A stretch of 64,000 bases of DNA from NCBI GenBank assembly GCA_902543405.1, contig CACBYC010000001.1, positions 1 through 64,000 of the forward strand, read 5' to 3'. The translations under genes and the position numbers were made by a program. Under the pieces are notes generated by a model. The model worked only from the letters and a program-made list of their open reading frames with translations. It was not told where the DNA came from and ran no database searches. Source of the stretch: an uncultured Pelagibacteraceae bacterium (GTDB lineage Bacteria; Pseudomonadota; Alphaproteobacteria; Pelagibacterales; Pelagibacteraceae). Below are positions 1 to 8,561 of the stretch, piece after piece. Numbering within the stretch: position 1 is the first letter of the stretch; each line of letters opens with the position of its first letter.

Positions 1-742
<742 letters not shown>

Positions 743-759
743 TTAAAAGTATGTTTTAT

Positions 760-1335
760 CTAATCTTGTTTACCAAAGCTGCCCGTATACTCTTTGAAAT
801 TTTTATCTTTTTTTTCTTTTTTATAAGTTGCTGCTTTGTTGAGAATATTTCTTTTCAGCTCAGTAACAAGCGTTCCTTTTTTTTGAGAAATTTTACAGTT
901 CATAACCTTATTGCATTTTTTGTAAAAAACTTTTATGTTTAACGCGTCCGCTCTTACTTCATTCGTTAAAAATCTTATTGAAATTTTTACAGACTCATCA
1001 ATACTAGACTCATCTGAATACCAATCAGTAATTATTATACCGCCACTATAATTTACTGATGAAAGTGGCATAAAATCAATAGTGTCAAGAGAAGCCCTCC
1101 AAAGTTCGTTAGAGCTAGCGAATTCAAAATCGCCTCCCCTTTTCTTTCTATTTTTAAGTACATTATCAATAGTAAATCCTCTTCCTTCTTCTAGATTTCT
1201 TTTTACTCTTAGTTCAGGTTGTGGAGGATTTTTTCTGGCATCACCACCAGTTCCACAAGAACTTATTGCTATCAAAATTAAAGGGATTAAGAGATTTGGT
1301 AATATTTTTTTTAGATTTAAAGAAATTATATTCAC
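760..1335 (-). CDS. DUF3576-type outer-membrane lipoprotein
   Basis: A 191-residue protein with a lipoprotein signal: KK, then a hydrophobic run and the lipobox ISSC, with Cys27 the predicted acylated residue. The mature part carries FASSNELWRASLDTIDFMPLSS and GGIIITDWYS, the pattern I associate with DUF3576 proteins that sit next to leuS in alphaproteobacteria. Role unknown; envelope location follows from the lipobox. Start is GTG. The C-terminal 30 residues are strongly basic and lysine-rich. It is the first gene of a two-gene unit with leuS and is divergent from the porin gene. Confidence 0.75.
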   Translation of the reverse strand: MNIISLNLKKILPNLLIPLILIAISSCGTGGDARKNPPQPELRVKRNLEEGRGFTIDNVLKNRKKRGGDFEFASSNELWRASLDTIDFMPLSSVNYSGGIIITDWYSDESSIDESVKISIRFLTNEVRADALNIKVFYKKCNKVMNCKISQKKGTLVTELKRNILNKAATYKKEKKDKNFKEYTGSFGKQD

Positions 1336-1508
1336 AAATTTGTTTTAATTTAAAAAAATGAAAAATTAAAAGAATTTTTTCAATTTTTTAAATAAATCCA
1401 CTAAAATAAAGCCTTTTTGTGATGTAAAAATACAACACTTTTGTAAAATATCATGATTTCAGATACTTTTAGGTAAAATTCCTCTTAATTATTGGTAAAT
1501 CTGACCCT

Positions 1509-1522
1509 GTTTAATATTAAAC
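1509..1522. promoter_or_regulatory. Perfect 14-bp palindrome in the porin leader/promoter region
   Basis: GTTTAATATTAAAC reads the same on both strands. It lies 21 bases before the porin ATG and just ahead of a purine-rich ribosome-binding site (GAAAGG). It contains TAATAT, a usable -10 element, so it could be an operator laid over the promoter. The 207-base divergent gap to the lipoprotein gene holds nothing else I can identify apart from AT-rich runs. Confidence 0.35.
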
Positions 1523-1543
1523 AATTAACGAAAGGTAAATAAT

Positions 1544-2467
1544 ATGAACAATCTAAAAAAAATAGGTTTGACAGCATTAGGTACTGCCTTAGTTGCAACT
1601 TCAGCTCAAGCAGCTGATTTTTCAATATCAGGTGGAACTTCTGTGACATACACTGGCCATGGTACAGGTGACCAAGGTAACAGTTGGGGAATGGGTGACT
1701 CAGTTACATTCACAACAAGTGGTGAAATGGATAATGGTATGTCTGTTTCTTACTACTACGAAATCGATAACGGTTCTACAGGTGCAAAAGCAGTTGGAAT
1801 TACAACTGACATGGGTACTTTAACATTTGCTGGTATGGATAACTCAGGTCCAATCGCTGCATGGGATGATATTACTCCTAATGCAAACGAAGAGTCTTGG
1901 GGAACTGCTACAGGTGCAACTGCAACTGCAATAGCAAATGGTTCAGGTTCAGGTAATGTATTCGTTTATGACTACACAGTTATGGATGGATTAGCACTTA
2001 AAGCTTCTTATGCCCCTTCAGCTGGCACAACAAGAGTTGAAAGTTCATTAGAGTATGGTCTTTTATATACTGGAATGGAAGGCTTAAGTCTTTACGCAGC
2101 TATGGGTGAAAATAACAATGCATCTAACAAATTTGATAACTCAATGTTTGGTGCTGTATACACTATGGATGGTTTCTCTGTTGGTTACCAAATCAACGAA
2201 ACTGATGGTGGAACTGCAAACACTGACAGAGATGCAACTATGATAGGTGTTTCTTACGCTATGACAGATGACTTATCAGTATCAATAAACACATCTACTA
2301 TTGATTTAGAGTCATCAACTTCTGACCAAGACTTTACTTCAGTAAGTATATCTTACACAAGTGGTGGTTTAACTATCGCTGCTTCTGCTGCACAAGGTGA
2401 TAACATCGGTGGAACAGCTAATAATGACCACAATGGTAATGAAATCAACTTCAAGTTTGCTTACTAA
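1544..2467 (+). CDS. Outer-membrane porin
   Basis: A 307-residue protein with a clear Sec signal peptide (NLKKIG, hydrophobic core, cleavage after AQA at residue 23). The mature part is acidic, rich in Gly/Ser/Thr/Asn, with alternating residues typical of amphipathic beta strands. It ends in NFKFAY, an aromatic C-terminus suitable as a BAM-recognition signal. It resembles the general porins of SAR11-type cells and should allow diffusion of small solutes. Codon use is richer in GC and synonymous preference than in its neighbours (many GGT, ACT, GCT codons), with a good ribosome-binding site and a strong terminator, suggesting high expression. Substrate selectivity cannot be read from sequence. 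Confidence 0.85.
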   Translation: MNNLKKIGLTALGTALVATSAQAADFSISGGTSVTYTGHGTGDQGNSWGMGDSVTFTTSGEMDNGMSVSYYYEIDNGSTGAKAVGITTDMGTLTFAGMDNSGPIAAWDDITPNANEESWGTATGATATAIANGSGSGNVFVYDYTVMDGLALKASYAPSAGTTRVESSLEYGLLYTGMEGLSLYAAMGENNNASNKFDNSMFGAVYTMDGFSVGYQINETDGGTANTDRDATMIGVSYAMTDDLSVSINTSTIDLESSTSDQDFTSVSISYTSGGLTIAASAAQGDNIGGTANNDHNGNEINFKFAY

Positions 2468-2490
2468 TCTTAGAAGTTAATTTTTATTTA

Positions 2491-2520
2491 AAGGGCCCCT
2501 TTTTAGGGGCCTTTTTTTTT
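2491..2520 (+). terminator. Rho-independent terminator of the porin gene
   Basis: GCCCCT and AGGGGC form a strong stem around a TTTT loop, extended outward by G-C, G-U and two A-U pairs, followed by an uninterrupted T run. It is one of very few GC-rich stretches here. The last codons and stop of the opposite ThiE-like gene lie inside it, so the hairpin DNA is coding on the other strand. Confidence 0.9.
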
Positions 2521-3045
2521 ATTAAAGAATGAAATACCAGCAATACCAATAGCTTTAGTAAGACATACAAGCTTAAGATTTCTATCAGACACCCCGCCTA
2601 ACGCTATTATTTTATTGCGTGAATAATTTGAAATTGTTTTAAATCTGTACATGCCTAAATAGTTATTATTATTTTTAAATAATGATGATAAAAATATTTC
2701 ATCAACTTTCTGTTTTTCCTTAATTCTAATCTCTTTCAAATTGTGGGCAGATCCTATTAGAACAAATTTCTTATTTAATGAATAGCTTAGGTGCTTAAAG
2801 CTCTTGTTAAATGAGGGTAAATATGCGCCATCTAAATTTAATTTTATAGATAGTTTTATATTATTTGAGAGAATAAATTTAAACCCTTTTTTTCTACAAT
2901 AGTCTTTAAGGAAAAGTATTTTGCTTACTTTACATGTTTCTTTATAATTTCTGTATATTATAGTTGTATTTTTTCCCTGTTTATCAATATTACTTTTGTT
3001 AAATTTTTTTATAAAGTAATATTTTTTAAATTCTTTTTTATGCAT
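2503..3045 (-). CDS. ThiE/TenI-family (thiamine phosphate synthase-like) protein
   Basis: About 180 residues with the second half of a ThiE/TenI TIM barrel: LDGAYLPSFNKS (usual DGVHLxx), VLIGSAHNLKEI (usual GxSxH..E), and IALGGVSDRNL followed by GIAGISFF (usual ALGGI..N..., GxxGxA.I). ThiE joins the pyrimidine and thiazole halves of thiamine; TenI-like paralogues do other thiamine-salvage steps. The N-terminal strand bearing the QxR/K pyrophosphate site is hard to see and the protein is short, so this may be a divergent paralogue. I prefer the ATG whose bases overlap the yggS start; an upstream in-frame ATG would add four residues and overlap yggS further. Confidence 0.7.
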   Translation of the reverse strand: MHKKEFKKYYFIKKFNKSNIDKQGKNTTIIYRNYKETCKVSKILFLKDYCRKKGFKFILSNNIKLSIKLNLDGAYLPSFNKSFKHLSYSLNKKFVLIGSAHNLKEIRIKEKQKVDEIFLSSLFKNNNNYLGMYRFKTISNYSRNKIIALGGVSDRNLKLVCLTKAIGIAGISFFNKKKGP

Positions 3046-3702
3046 AAAACAGTTCAAAACCTATTATCAATTGAAACTTCAATCAATTCAAAATTAATTG
3101 AATTAAAGGAAGAAAAAAATAGACCTAAAATAATTGCTGTCTCCAAAACATTTAAAATAGATCACATTTTACCACTTATAGAATATGGACATTTGGATTA
3201 TGGTGAAAATAAAGTTCAAGAAGCTATTGAAAAATGGGAAGAAATAAAAAAACATAAAGAAAATATAAAGCTCCATTTAATTGGTAAACTTCAATCTAAT
3301 AAAGTTAAGTTAGCGGTTAAAATTTTTGATTTTATTCACTCTCTTGATAGTGAAAAATTAGCCAAAAAAATATCAGAGGAACAACAAAAGCAAAATAAGA
3401 AACCTAAAATTTTTATTCAAATTAATCTAGGAGAAGAAAGCCAAAAATCTGGTATTAATAAAGAAAATTTAGTAAATTTTTATAATTTTTCTAAAGATTT
3501 AGGTCTTAATGTTATAGGAACAATGTGTATCCCACCTTTCGAAGTAGATCCAGCTAAATTTTTCTATGAAATGCAAAATTTAAATAAATACTTAGGTCTT
3601 AATGAATTAAGTATGGGAATGTCCTCAGATTATTTAAATGCTGTTGAATATAAATCAACATATCTAAGAATTGGATCTAATATATTTGGTCAAAGAAGTT
3701 AG
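3040..3702 (+). CDS. yggS: YggS-type pyridoxal-phosphate homeostasis protein
   Basis: A 220-residue fold-type III PLP-binding protein (YggS/PROSC/PLPBP). The PLP lysine is K36 in IIAVSKTFK. Other family marks are YGENKVQEA, LHLIGKLQSNK, IHSLDS, FIQINLGEESQKSGI and the end block LSMGMSSDYLNAVEY...RIGSNIFG, in family order. It binds PLP without known catalysis and buffers vitamin B6 supply to PLP enzymes in the cytoplasm. Its ATG forms the palindrome ATGCAT with the start of the divergent ThiE-like gene, so both starts share the same six bases. Its TAG interlocks with the stop of the convergent YkuD gene. Confidence 0.95.
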   Translation: MHKTVQNLLSIETSINSKLIELKEEKNRPKIIAVSKTFKIDHILPLIEYGHLDYGENKVQEAIEKWEEIKKHKENIKLHLIGKLQSNKVKLAVKIFDFIHSLDSEKLAKKISEEQQKQNKKPKIFIQINLGEESQKSGINKENLVNFYNFSKDLGLNVIGTMCIPPFEVDPAKFFYEMQNLNKYLGLNELSMGMSSDYLNAVEYKSTYLRIGSNIFGQRS

Positions 3703-4193
3703 GCTAATTTAATTTGAGTTTTCTTGTTAATTAATTTTAACAATATCATAAAATCCTTTTTATTAAGAGCCACACATCCATTTGTTGGTTTATACTTTCT
3801 TGTTAAGTGAAGAAATATTGCACTCCCTTTACCTAAATTTATTTTTTTTGTATTATAATTTATTGGGATCATTAAATCGTACTTATAATCTTTTCTAAAA
3901 AGTTTTTCGTGCTTAATTTTTTTTCTAATTTTAATTAATTTATTGTAATTTTTGTTATCTCTTTTATCATCACACCAACCCATTTTTTTATTTATTGGTA
4001 TAGATTTTAATTTAGTAATAGGCTTTTTTAATCTATCTTGTCTATAGTAAAGGTTTCCAAGAGAAAATTGGCCTATAGGAGTTTTTTTATCTCCTTCAAT
4101 TTTTTTGTTACTTAATCCTTTTTTGCCAATACAGCATTTAAAACAGAAATCATCAAAGATAAGTGATACTTTATTTTTCAAAGTAATTGTCAT
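3699..4193 (-). CDS. YkuD-domain L,D-transpeptidase-like protein without a signal peptide
   Basis: A 164-residue protein with the YkuD catalytic signature: H129 in FLHLTRKY and C140 in TNGCVAL, matching the HX(8-12)SxGC pattern with T-N replacing S-x. It begins directly in the fold (KTPIGQF is the usual KTP-G motif). YkuD enzymes make 3-3 crosslinks in peptidoglycan or attach lipoproteins in the periplasm, but no signal peptide or membrane segment is visible, so the site of action is uncertain. It is convergent with yggS (4-base overlap) and divergent, with a 13-base gap, from a regulator gene. Confidence 0.8.
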   Translation of the reverse strand: MTITLKNKVSLIFDDFCFKCCIGKKGLSNKKIEGDKKTPIGQFSLGNLYYRQDRLKKPITKLKSIPINKKMGWCDDKRDNKNYNKLIKIRKKIKHEKLFRKDYKYDLMIPINYNTKKINLGKGSAIFLHLTRKYKPTNGCVALNKKDFMILLKLINKKTQIKLA

Positions 4194-4206
4194 ATCTTGT
4201 TTATAT

Positions 4207-4767
4207 ATGAATAATCAAACTTTAGTAATTTATGATTTTAAAGTCTTATATGAAATTCTCAGTGAGCTAAAAATTTTTTTCAATTTTAATGTTATAAATA
4301 TTGAAAAAACAAATAATTTAGAAATTTATAAAAAAGAAAGTAGTAAATTCTTACTTATTTCAGATAAAAAAATAAAAAATGTTATTAACCAACTAGAGAT
4401 TATTAACTTTCCAATTGAAATAATTAAATTAATTGAAAATATAAATATAAGATTTTTAAAGAATAAATATGTTCAGCAAGCAGATATAATCATTTCTAAT
4501 TATAAGCTCAATTTAAACTCCAGAAAAATAAGTTGTAAATCTAAACATTTAAATTTAACTGAGCGTGAAGCAAATATTTTAATATTTCTAAACAAAGCAG
4601 CCAAACCTGTAAAAATATCCAAAATGCAAACAGAAGTATGGGGGCATAATTTTAAACTTGAAACCCATACTGTAGAAACTCACATATACAGATTAAGAAA
4701 AAAGATCAAAGATACTTTTGATGATGAAAATTTTATAAAAAGTTCAAAATTAGGTTATTCAATTTAG
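4207..4767 (+). CDS. Orphan OmpR/PhoB-type winged-helix regulator with a degenerate receiver
   Basis: A 186-residue protein. Residues about 100-186 form a Trans_Reg_C winged helix: LTEREANILIFL, KPVKISKMQTEVWG, THTVETHIYRLRKKI and a final KLGYSI. The first 95 residues sit where a receiver domain should be, but show only a weak strand (LVIYDF) and no convincing acidic pocket, phospho-Asp or conserved Lys, and are too short. It therefore probably works without phosphorylation. No histidine kinase is near. Start is the ATG 13 bases from the divergent YkuD gene; longer in-frame starts run back into that gene. Its stop overlaps the following GTG start by one base, so it is probably co-transcribed with the TPR-methyltransferase. 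Confidence 0.8.
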   Translation: MNNQTLVIYDFKVLYEILSELKIFFNFNVINIEKTNNLEIYKKESSKFLLISDKKIKNVINQLEIINFPIEIIKLIENINIRFLKNKYVQQADIIISNYKLNLNSRKISCKSKHLNLTEREANILIFLNKAAKPVKISKMQTEVWGHNFKLETHTVETHIYRLRKKIKDTFDDENFIKSSKLGYSI

Positions 4768-6863
4768 TGAAACTTGAGGATAACAATAATATAAAGTTTA
4801 AATTAGATACAGCTGTTAAACACCATAAAGAAAATAATTTTATATTAGCTGAAAAATTATATAAAGATATATTGGATATTTTTCCTAATCATTTAGGAGC
4901 GATATTTTATCTAGGCACGTTGTATGCACAATCAAAAAAATTTAGTTTGGCTAAAGAATTTCTTATGAGAGCTGACAGTTTAAAACCTAAAGACCTAAAT
5001 ATAAATTTAAATCTCGGAAATGTTTTTCATGAAACTGGAGATTTTGATAATGCTCTAAAATATTTTGAAAATCTAATTAATATTAAAAAAGATTTTACTT
5101 TAGCATATTTTAATAAGGGTATTGTACTAAACAAATTAAAAAAATACCAAAATGCCAATGAATGTTTTATGAAAGTTATTGAAATTGAACCTAAAAATTT
5201 AACATCTCACAACGTCATTGCAGCAAATTTTATTGAATTAAATCAAAAAAATAGAGCAATACTTCACTTAAAAAAAGCTTTGAAAATTGATTTGAATAAT
5301 AAAGTATCAATTAAAATTCTTACAGATTTACTTAGTTCGTTAAAAATTCTTAATCTGGATAAAGGAAGTAAACAAGAGATTAAGGATCTTTTTACTTTTT
5401 TATATAAAAAAAATTTAATAAATCATAATCAACTTTTCAATAACGCAAAGTTATTCATTTTAGATGACAAAGAATATGAAGTAATTAAGAAACTAATTGA
5501 GCAAAAATGTAATCTGATTGAAAATCAAAAAGTAAAACAAATTTTAAAAAATGAATTTTTTCATTTGATACTGCAAAAATCATTATTAAGAGATAAATTT
5601 TTAGAAGAATTTTGTACTAAAATTAGAAAAGAAATAATTTTATATCTGGATAATTTATTAGATAATTCATTAGAGTTTTTAAATTTTATTATTTCCTTAG
5701 CCGAACAGTCTTTTCTCAATGAGTTTATATTTTTCCAGAGCGATCTAGAAATTGAATTAGCTAACTCTTTATTAAATGAAATTGAAAAAGATAAAAATGT
5801 AAACGAGTTAAAAGTCGCCATTTTAGCTTGTTTTATACCATTATCTAATTCCAAAATCATTTCAGAAAAACTAATTTATTATCAATCCAAAAATGTGTTG
5901 TTCAACGACCTAATTGATATGCAAATTAGAGAACCAAATAAAGAGAGGGAATTAAGTCACAAAATAGACTCAATAGGTGATATATCAAATATGGTTTCAA
6001 AAAAAGTTAAAAACCAATATGAATTTAATCCTTATCCAAGATGGAGATTTATTACAGAAGGTGTTAAATCAAATTTTATCAATATCTTAAATAGCAATAT
6101 AAAACCAAATAAGATTACCTCAAATAGAAGTTTTTTTAATCCAAATGTATTAATAGCTGGTTGCGGTACTGGTCAACAACTTGAAAATGCAATTACTTAT
6201 GAAAATGCAAATATCCTAGCTATAGATTTAAGTCGTTCTAGTTTAGCTTATGCTAAGAGAAAAATGGAAGAAATAAATTTTAATAAAATAGAATTTATGC
6301 ATGGTGATATTCTAAATTTAGCGAATATAAATAAAAAATTTGATGTTATTGAGTGTGTAGGAGTTCTTCACCATATGGAAAGTCCTGAGGATGGATTAAA
6401 AGTACTATTAAAGATTTTAGAACCTTATGGCTTTTTAAAACTTGGTTTATATAGTGAAATTTCAAGAAAACATATTATTGAAATAAGAGATATTATAAAA
6501 AAAGAAAATTTTTCTACTGGTATTAAGGATATCAGAAATTCAAGAGAATTTATTAAAAATAATAAAGACAATAAATCGTTTCAAAAACTAATCTACAATT
6601 ATGATTTTTACTCTACATCAAGTATTAGGGATCTTATTTTTCATGTTCAAGAGAAAAGATTTACCCTAAATAAGATTTCAAAGTTATTGAATAGTCTTAA
6701 TTTAGAGTTTTTAGGTTTTACAGATGATGAAGTTAAAAAAAAATATTCAAACTACTATCCGGAGGATACTAATAAAATAAATATTGAAAATTGGAATACA
6801 TTAGAAAGTGAAAATCCTGATATGTTTATTTCAATGTATCAGTTTTGGGTAAAAAAAAAATAA
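4767..6863 (+). CDS. TPR-repeat protein fused to a SAM-dependent methyltransferase
   Basis: A 698-residue cytoplasmic fusion. Residues about 10-180 hold four to five tetratricopeptide repeats (AEKLYKDILDIFPNHLGAIFYLG, LNLGNVFHETGDFDNALKYFEN and so on). The middle, about 180-420, is helical and unassigned. A class I methyltransferase domain starts near residue 458 with VLIAGCGTGQQL, then AIDLSRSSLAYA, MHGDILNL and CVGVLHHMESP. The domain order is common in SAR11 and other marine bacteria, and the target is unknown; protein or glycan modification are both possible. GTG start overlaps the regulator stop (TAGTG). The gene is very AT-rich with long lysine and asparagine stretches. Confidence 0.85.
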   Translation: MKLEDNNNIKFKLDTAVKHHKENNFILAEKLYKDILDIFPNHLGAIFYLGTLYAQSKKFSLAKEFLMRADSLKPKDLNINLNLGNVFHETGDFDNALKYFENLINIKKDFTLAYFNKGIVLNKLKKYQNANECFMKVIEIEPKNLTSHNVIAANFIELNQKNRAILHLKKALKIDLNNKVSIKILTDLLSSLKILNLDKGSKQEIKDLFTFLYKKNLINHNQLFNNAKLFILDDKEYEVIKKLIEQKCNLIENQKVKQILKNEFFHLILQKSLLRDKFLEEFCTKIRKEIILYLDNLLDNSLEFLNFIISLAEQSFLNEFIFFQSDLEIELANSLLNEIEKDKNVNELKVAILACFIPLSNSKIISEKLIYYQSKNVLFNDLIDMQIREPNKERELSHKIDSIGDISNMVSKKVKNQYEFNPYPRWRFITEGVKSNFINILNSNIKPNKITSNRSFFNPNVLIAGCGTGQQLENAITYENANILAIDLSRSSLAYAKRKMEEINFNKIEFMHGDILNLANINKKFDVIECVGVLHHMESPEDGLKVLLKILEPYGFLKLGLYSEISRKHIIEIRDIIKKENFSTGIKDIRNSREFIKNNKDNKSFQKLIYNYDFYSTSSIRDLIFHVQEKRFTLNKISKLLNSLNLEFLGFTDDEVKKKYSNYYPEDTNKINIENWNTLESENPDMFISMYQFWVKKK

Positions 6864-6864
6864 A

Positions 6865-6978
6865 ATGAAAAAAAAAAATTATATAGCTAAAGACTTATTT
6901 ACAAAAAAATATAAAACTCGAGTAGTTAAACCAAAAAAGGGCAAGGGTAGTTTTAAAAGAAAGAAAAATAATTCTTAA
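6865..6978 (+). CDS. arfA: ArfA-like alternative ribosome-rescue factor (37 aa)
   Basis: A 37-residue basic protein that begins two bases after the TPR-methyltransferase stop. The core reads DLFTKKYKTRVVKPKKGKGSF followed by KRKKNNS. This closely follows the conserved part of ArfA, in which a short helix ending in FR.RV is followed by a KKGKGSYxRK block. ArfA binds the empty A site and mRNA channel of ribosomes stalled on non-stop mRNA and recruits RF2. The gene is shorter than the 50-70 residues usual in gammaproteobacteria. There is no obvious ribosome-binding site, so coupling to the upstream gene is likely. Its TAA interlocks with the stop of the convergent kinase gene. Confidence 0.75.
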   Translation: MKKKNYIAKDLFTKKYKTRVVKPKKGKGSFKRKKNNS

Positions 6979-7904
6979 AGTCTAGCTCCAATTTGCTGAA
7001 TAACTTTAGAAGACATTTCAGTTCCTTTATCTAAACTCTCTTTCAATGACATTTTATTTAAATGTCCATGTAAAAAGCCAGCAGCAAAAAGATCTCCAGC
7101 TCCAGTTAAATCTACAATTTTCAGACCTTCTTTTATTCCACATTGAACAACCTCATCTCCGTTAATTGCAACAGCACCTTTTTCGCCTCTTGTTAAAACA
7201 ATTATTTTTCCTAGAGATTTTGAGAAACTAATTACTTCGTCAAAAGATTTTGCTTCAATCAGAGACATTATCTCTTGCTCATTTGCAAAAGCAATATCTA
7301 ATTTATTTTTAACCAAATCTAAAAAGTGCGGCTTATGTCTATCAACGCAAAACTGATCCGATAGTGACATTGCAACTTTTTTTGCAGTTTGAATTGCTTT
7401 TTCAAAAGCTTTTTTGGGTTCTCCTTCGTCCCAAAGATAACCCTCTAAAAGTATTGTTTCACTTTGTTTAATCGCATCAGCACTTACATCATTTTCATTT
7501 ATCTTGCCCGCAGTTCCTAAAAACGTACACATTGTTCTCTCAGAGTCGGGCGTAACTAATATTAAACAAGTCCCAGTAGGTAGTTCCTCTTTTTTTTTTG
7601 AATAAAAATATTTAACATTCTCCTTTTTTAAACCATCTTCGTATTTTTCACCAAGATCGTCGTCATTTACTTTACCAATAAATCCTACTTCATTACCTAG
7701 TTGAGATAAACCAACAATTGAATTAGCAACAGACCCTCCTGAAACAGTTTTTTCTATTTTAAGATTTGATAATAAATCTTTAAACTCTTTTTCATCAAAA
7801 ATTAACTTCATGGTACTTTTAGTTAAATTATTTTTTTTTATAAAATCATCTTCTACCTTGCAAATTACGTCTACGATTGCATTTCCAATTCCTAATATTT
7901 TCAT
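6975..7904 (-). CDS. PfkB-family sugar/nucleoside kinase (adenosine kinase-like)
   Basis: A 309-residue ribokinase-fold enzyme. It starts MKILGIGNAIVD, has the substrate motif SGGSVANSIVGLSQLG near residue 55, and the PfkB signature DLTGAGDLFAAGFL near residue 268 with the catalytic Asp in GAGD. IAFANEQEI and VLTRGEKGAV are also typical. The overall pattern is closest to bacterial adenosine/inosine kinase-like members found in alphaproteobacteria, but the substrate could be another nucleoside or ribose derivative. It is the last gene of a probable dapB-nth-kinase operon (spacing 3 bases after nth) and converges on the ArfA-like gene. Confidence 0.85.
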   Translation of the reverse strand: MKILGIGNAIVDVICKVEDDFIKKNNLTKSTMKLIFDEKEFKDLLSNLKIEKTVSGGSVANSIVGLSQLGNEVGFIGKVNDDDLGEKYEDGLKKENVKYFYSKKKEELPTGTCLILVTPDSERTMCTFLGTAGKINENDVSADAIKQSETILLEGYLWDEGEPKKAFEKAIQTAKKVAMSLSDQFCVDRHKPHFLDLVKNKLDIAFANEQEIMSLIEAKSFDEVISFSKSLGKIIVLTRGEKGAVAINGDEVVQCGIKEGLKIVDLTGAGDLFAAGFLHGHLNKMSLKESLDKGTEMSSKVIQQIGARL

Positions 7905-7907
7905 TAT

Positions 7908-8561
7908 TTAAGCTTTCTTAGTTATAAGTGGTTTTTTTCTCTTAGGATAACAAGTAGTACAGATTTTACAAGATAAACCATAGCACTCTCTTGCTTTACA
8001 ATATTCTCTCCCATAATAAATTATTTGTAGATGTAACTTATTCCAATATTTCTTAGGAAAAAGTCTTTTAAGATCTTCTTCTGTTTGAACTACATTTTTT
8101 CCATTAGTTAGACCCCATCTTTGAGCTAACCTATGTATGTGAGTGTCCACAGGAAAGGCAGCATATCCAAACCCTTGAGACATCACTACGCTAGCAGTTT
8201 TATGCCCAACACCTGGTAATTCTTCAAGTTGTTCAAAGGTTTTTGGAACCTTACCATTATATTTTTCAACTAAAGTTTTTGATAAATTATAAACACTTTT
8301 TGCTTTAATTCTAAAAATACCAATACTTCGTATTAGTTTTTCAATCTTTTTTCTTCCCAACTTAACAAAGTGTTCAGGCTTATTATATTTTGGATATATA
8401 TTTTTAGTAACATTATTAACATTTACGTCTGTACACTGTGCAGATAAAAGAACAGAAACTAGTAAAGTAAAAATATTTCTGTGTTTAAGAGGAATTGGCG
8501 TTTTTGGATATATTTTGTTTAAAGTTCGAAGAACAATTTTTGCCCTTTGCTCCTCTCTCAT
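7908..8561 (-). CDS. nth: Endonuclease III, DNA glycosylase/AP lyase
   Basis: A 217-residue base-excision repair enzyme that removes oxidised pyrimidines and nicks the abasic site. The helix-hairpin-helix LEELPGVGHKTASVV contains the catalytic Lys, and FPVDTHIHRLAQRWGL contains the catalytic Asp. The C-terminal iron-sulphur loop is present but differs from the usual C-X6-C-X2-C-X5-C: five Cys are spaced C-X4-C-X4-C-X2-C-X2-C (CKARECYGLSCKICTTC), with Gly where the second ligand is expected. The start ATG overlaps the dapB stop by four bases, so translation is coupled. Confidence 0.95.
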   Translation of the reverse strand: MREEQRAKIVLRTLNKIYPKTPIPLKHRNIFTLLVSVLLSAQCTDVNVNNVTKNIYPKYNKPEHFVKLGRKKIEKLIRSIGIFRIKAKSVYNLSKTLVEKYNGKVPKTFEQLEELPGVGHKTASVVMSQGFGYAAFPVDTHIHRLAQRWGLTNGKNVVQTEEDLKRLFPKKYWNKLHLQIIYYGREYCKARECYGLSCKICTTCYPKRKKPLITKKA

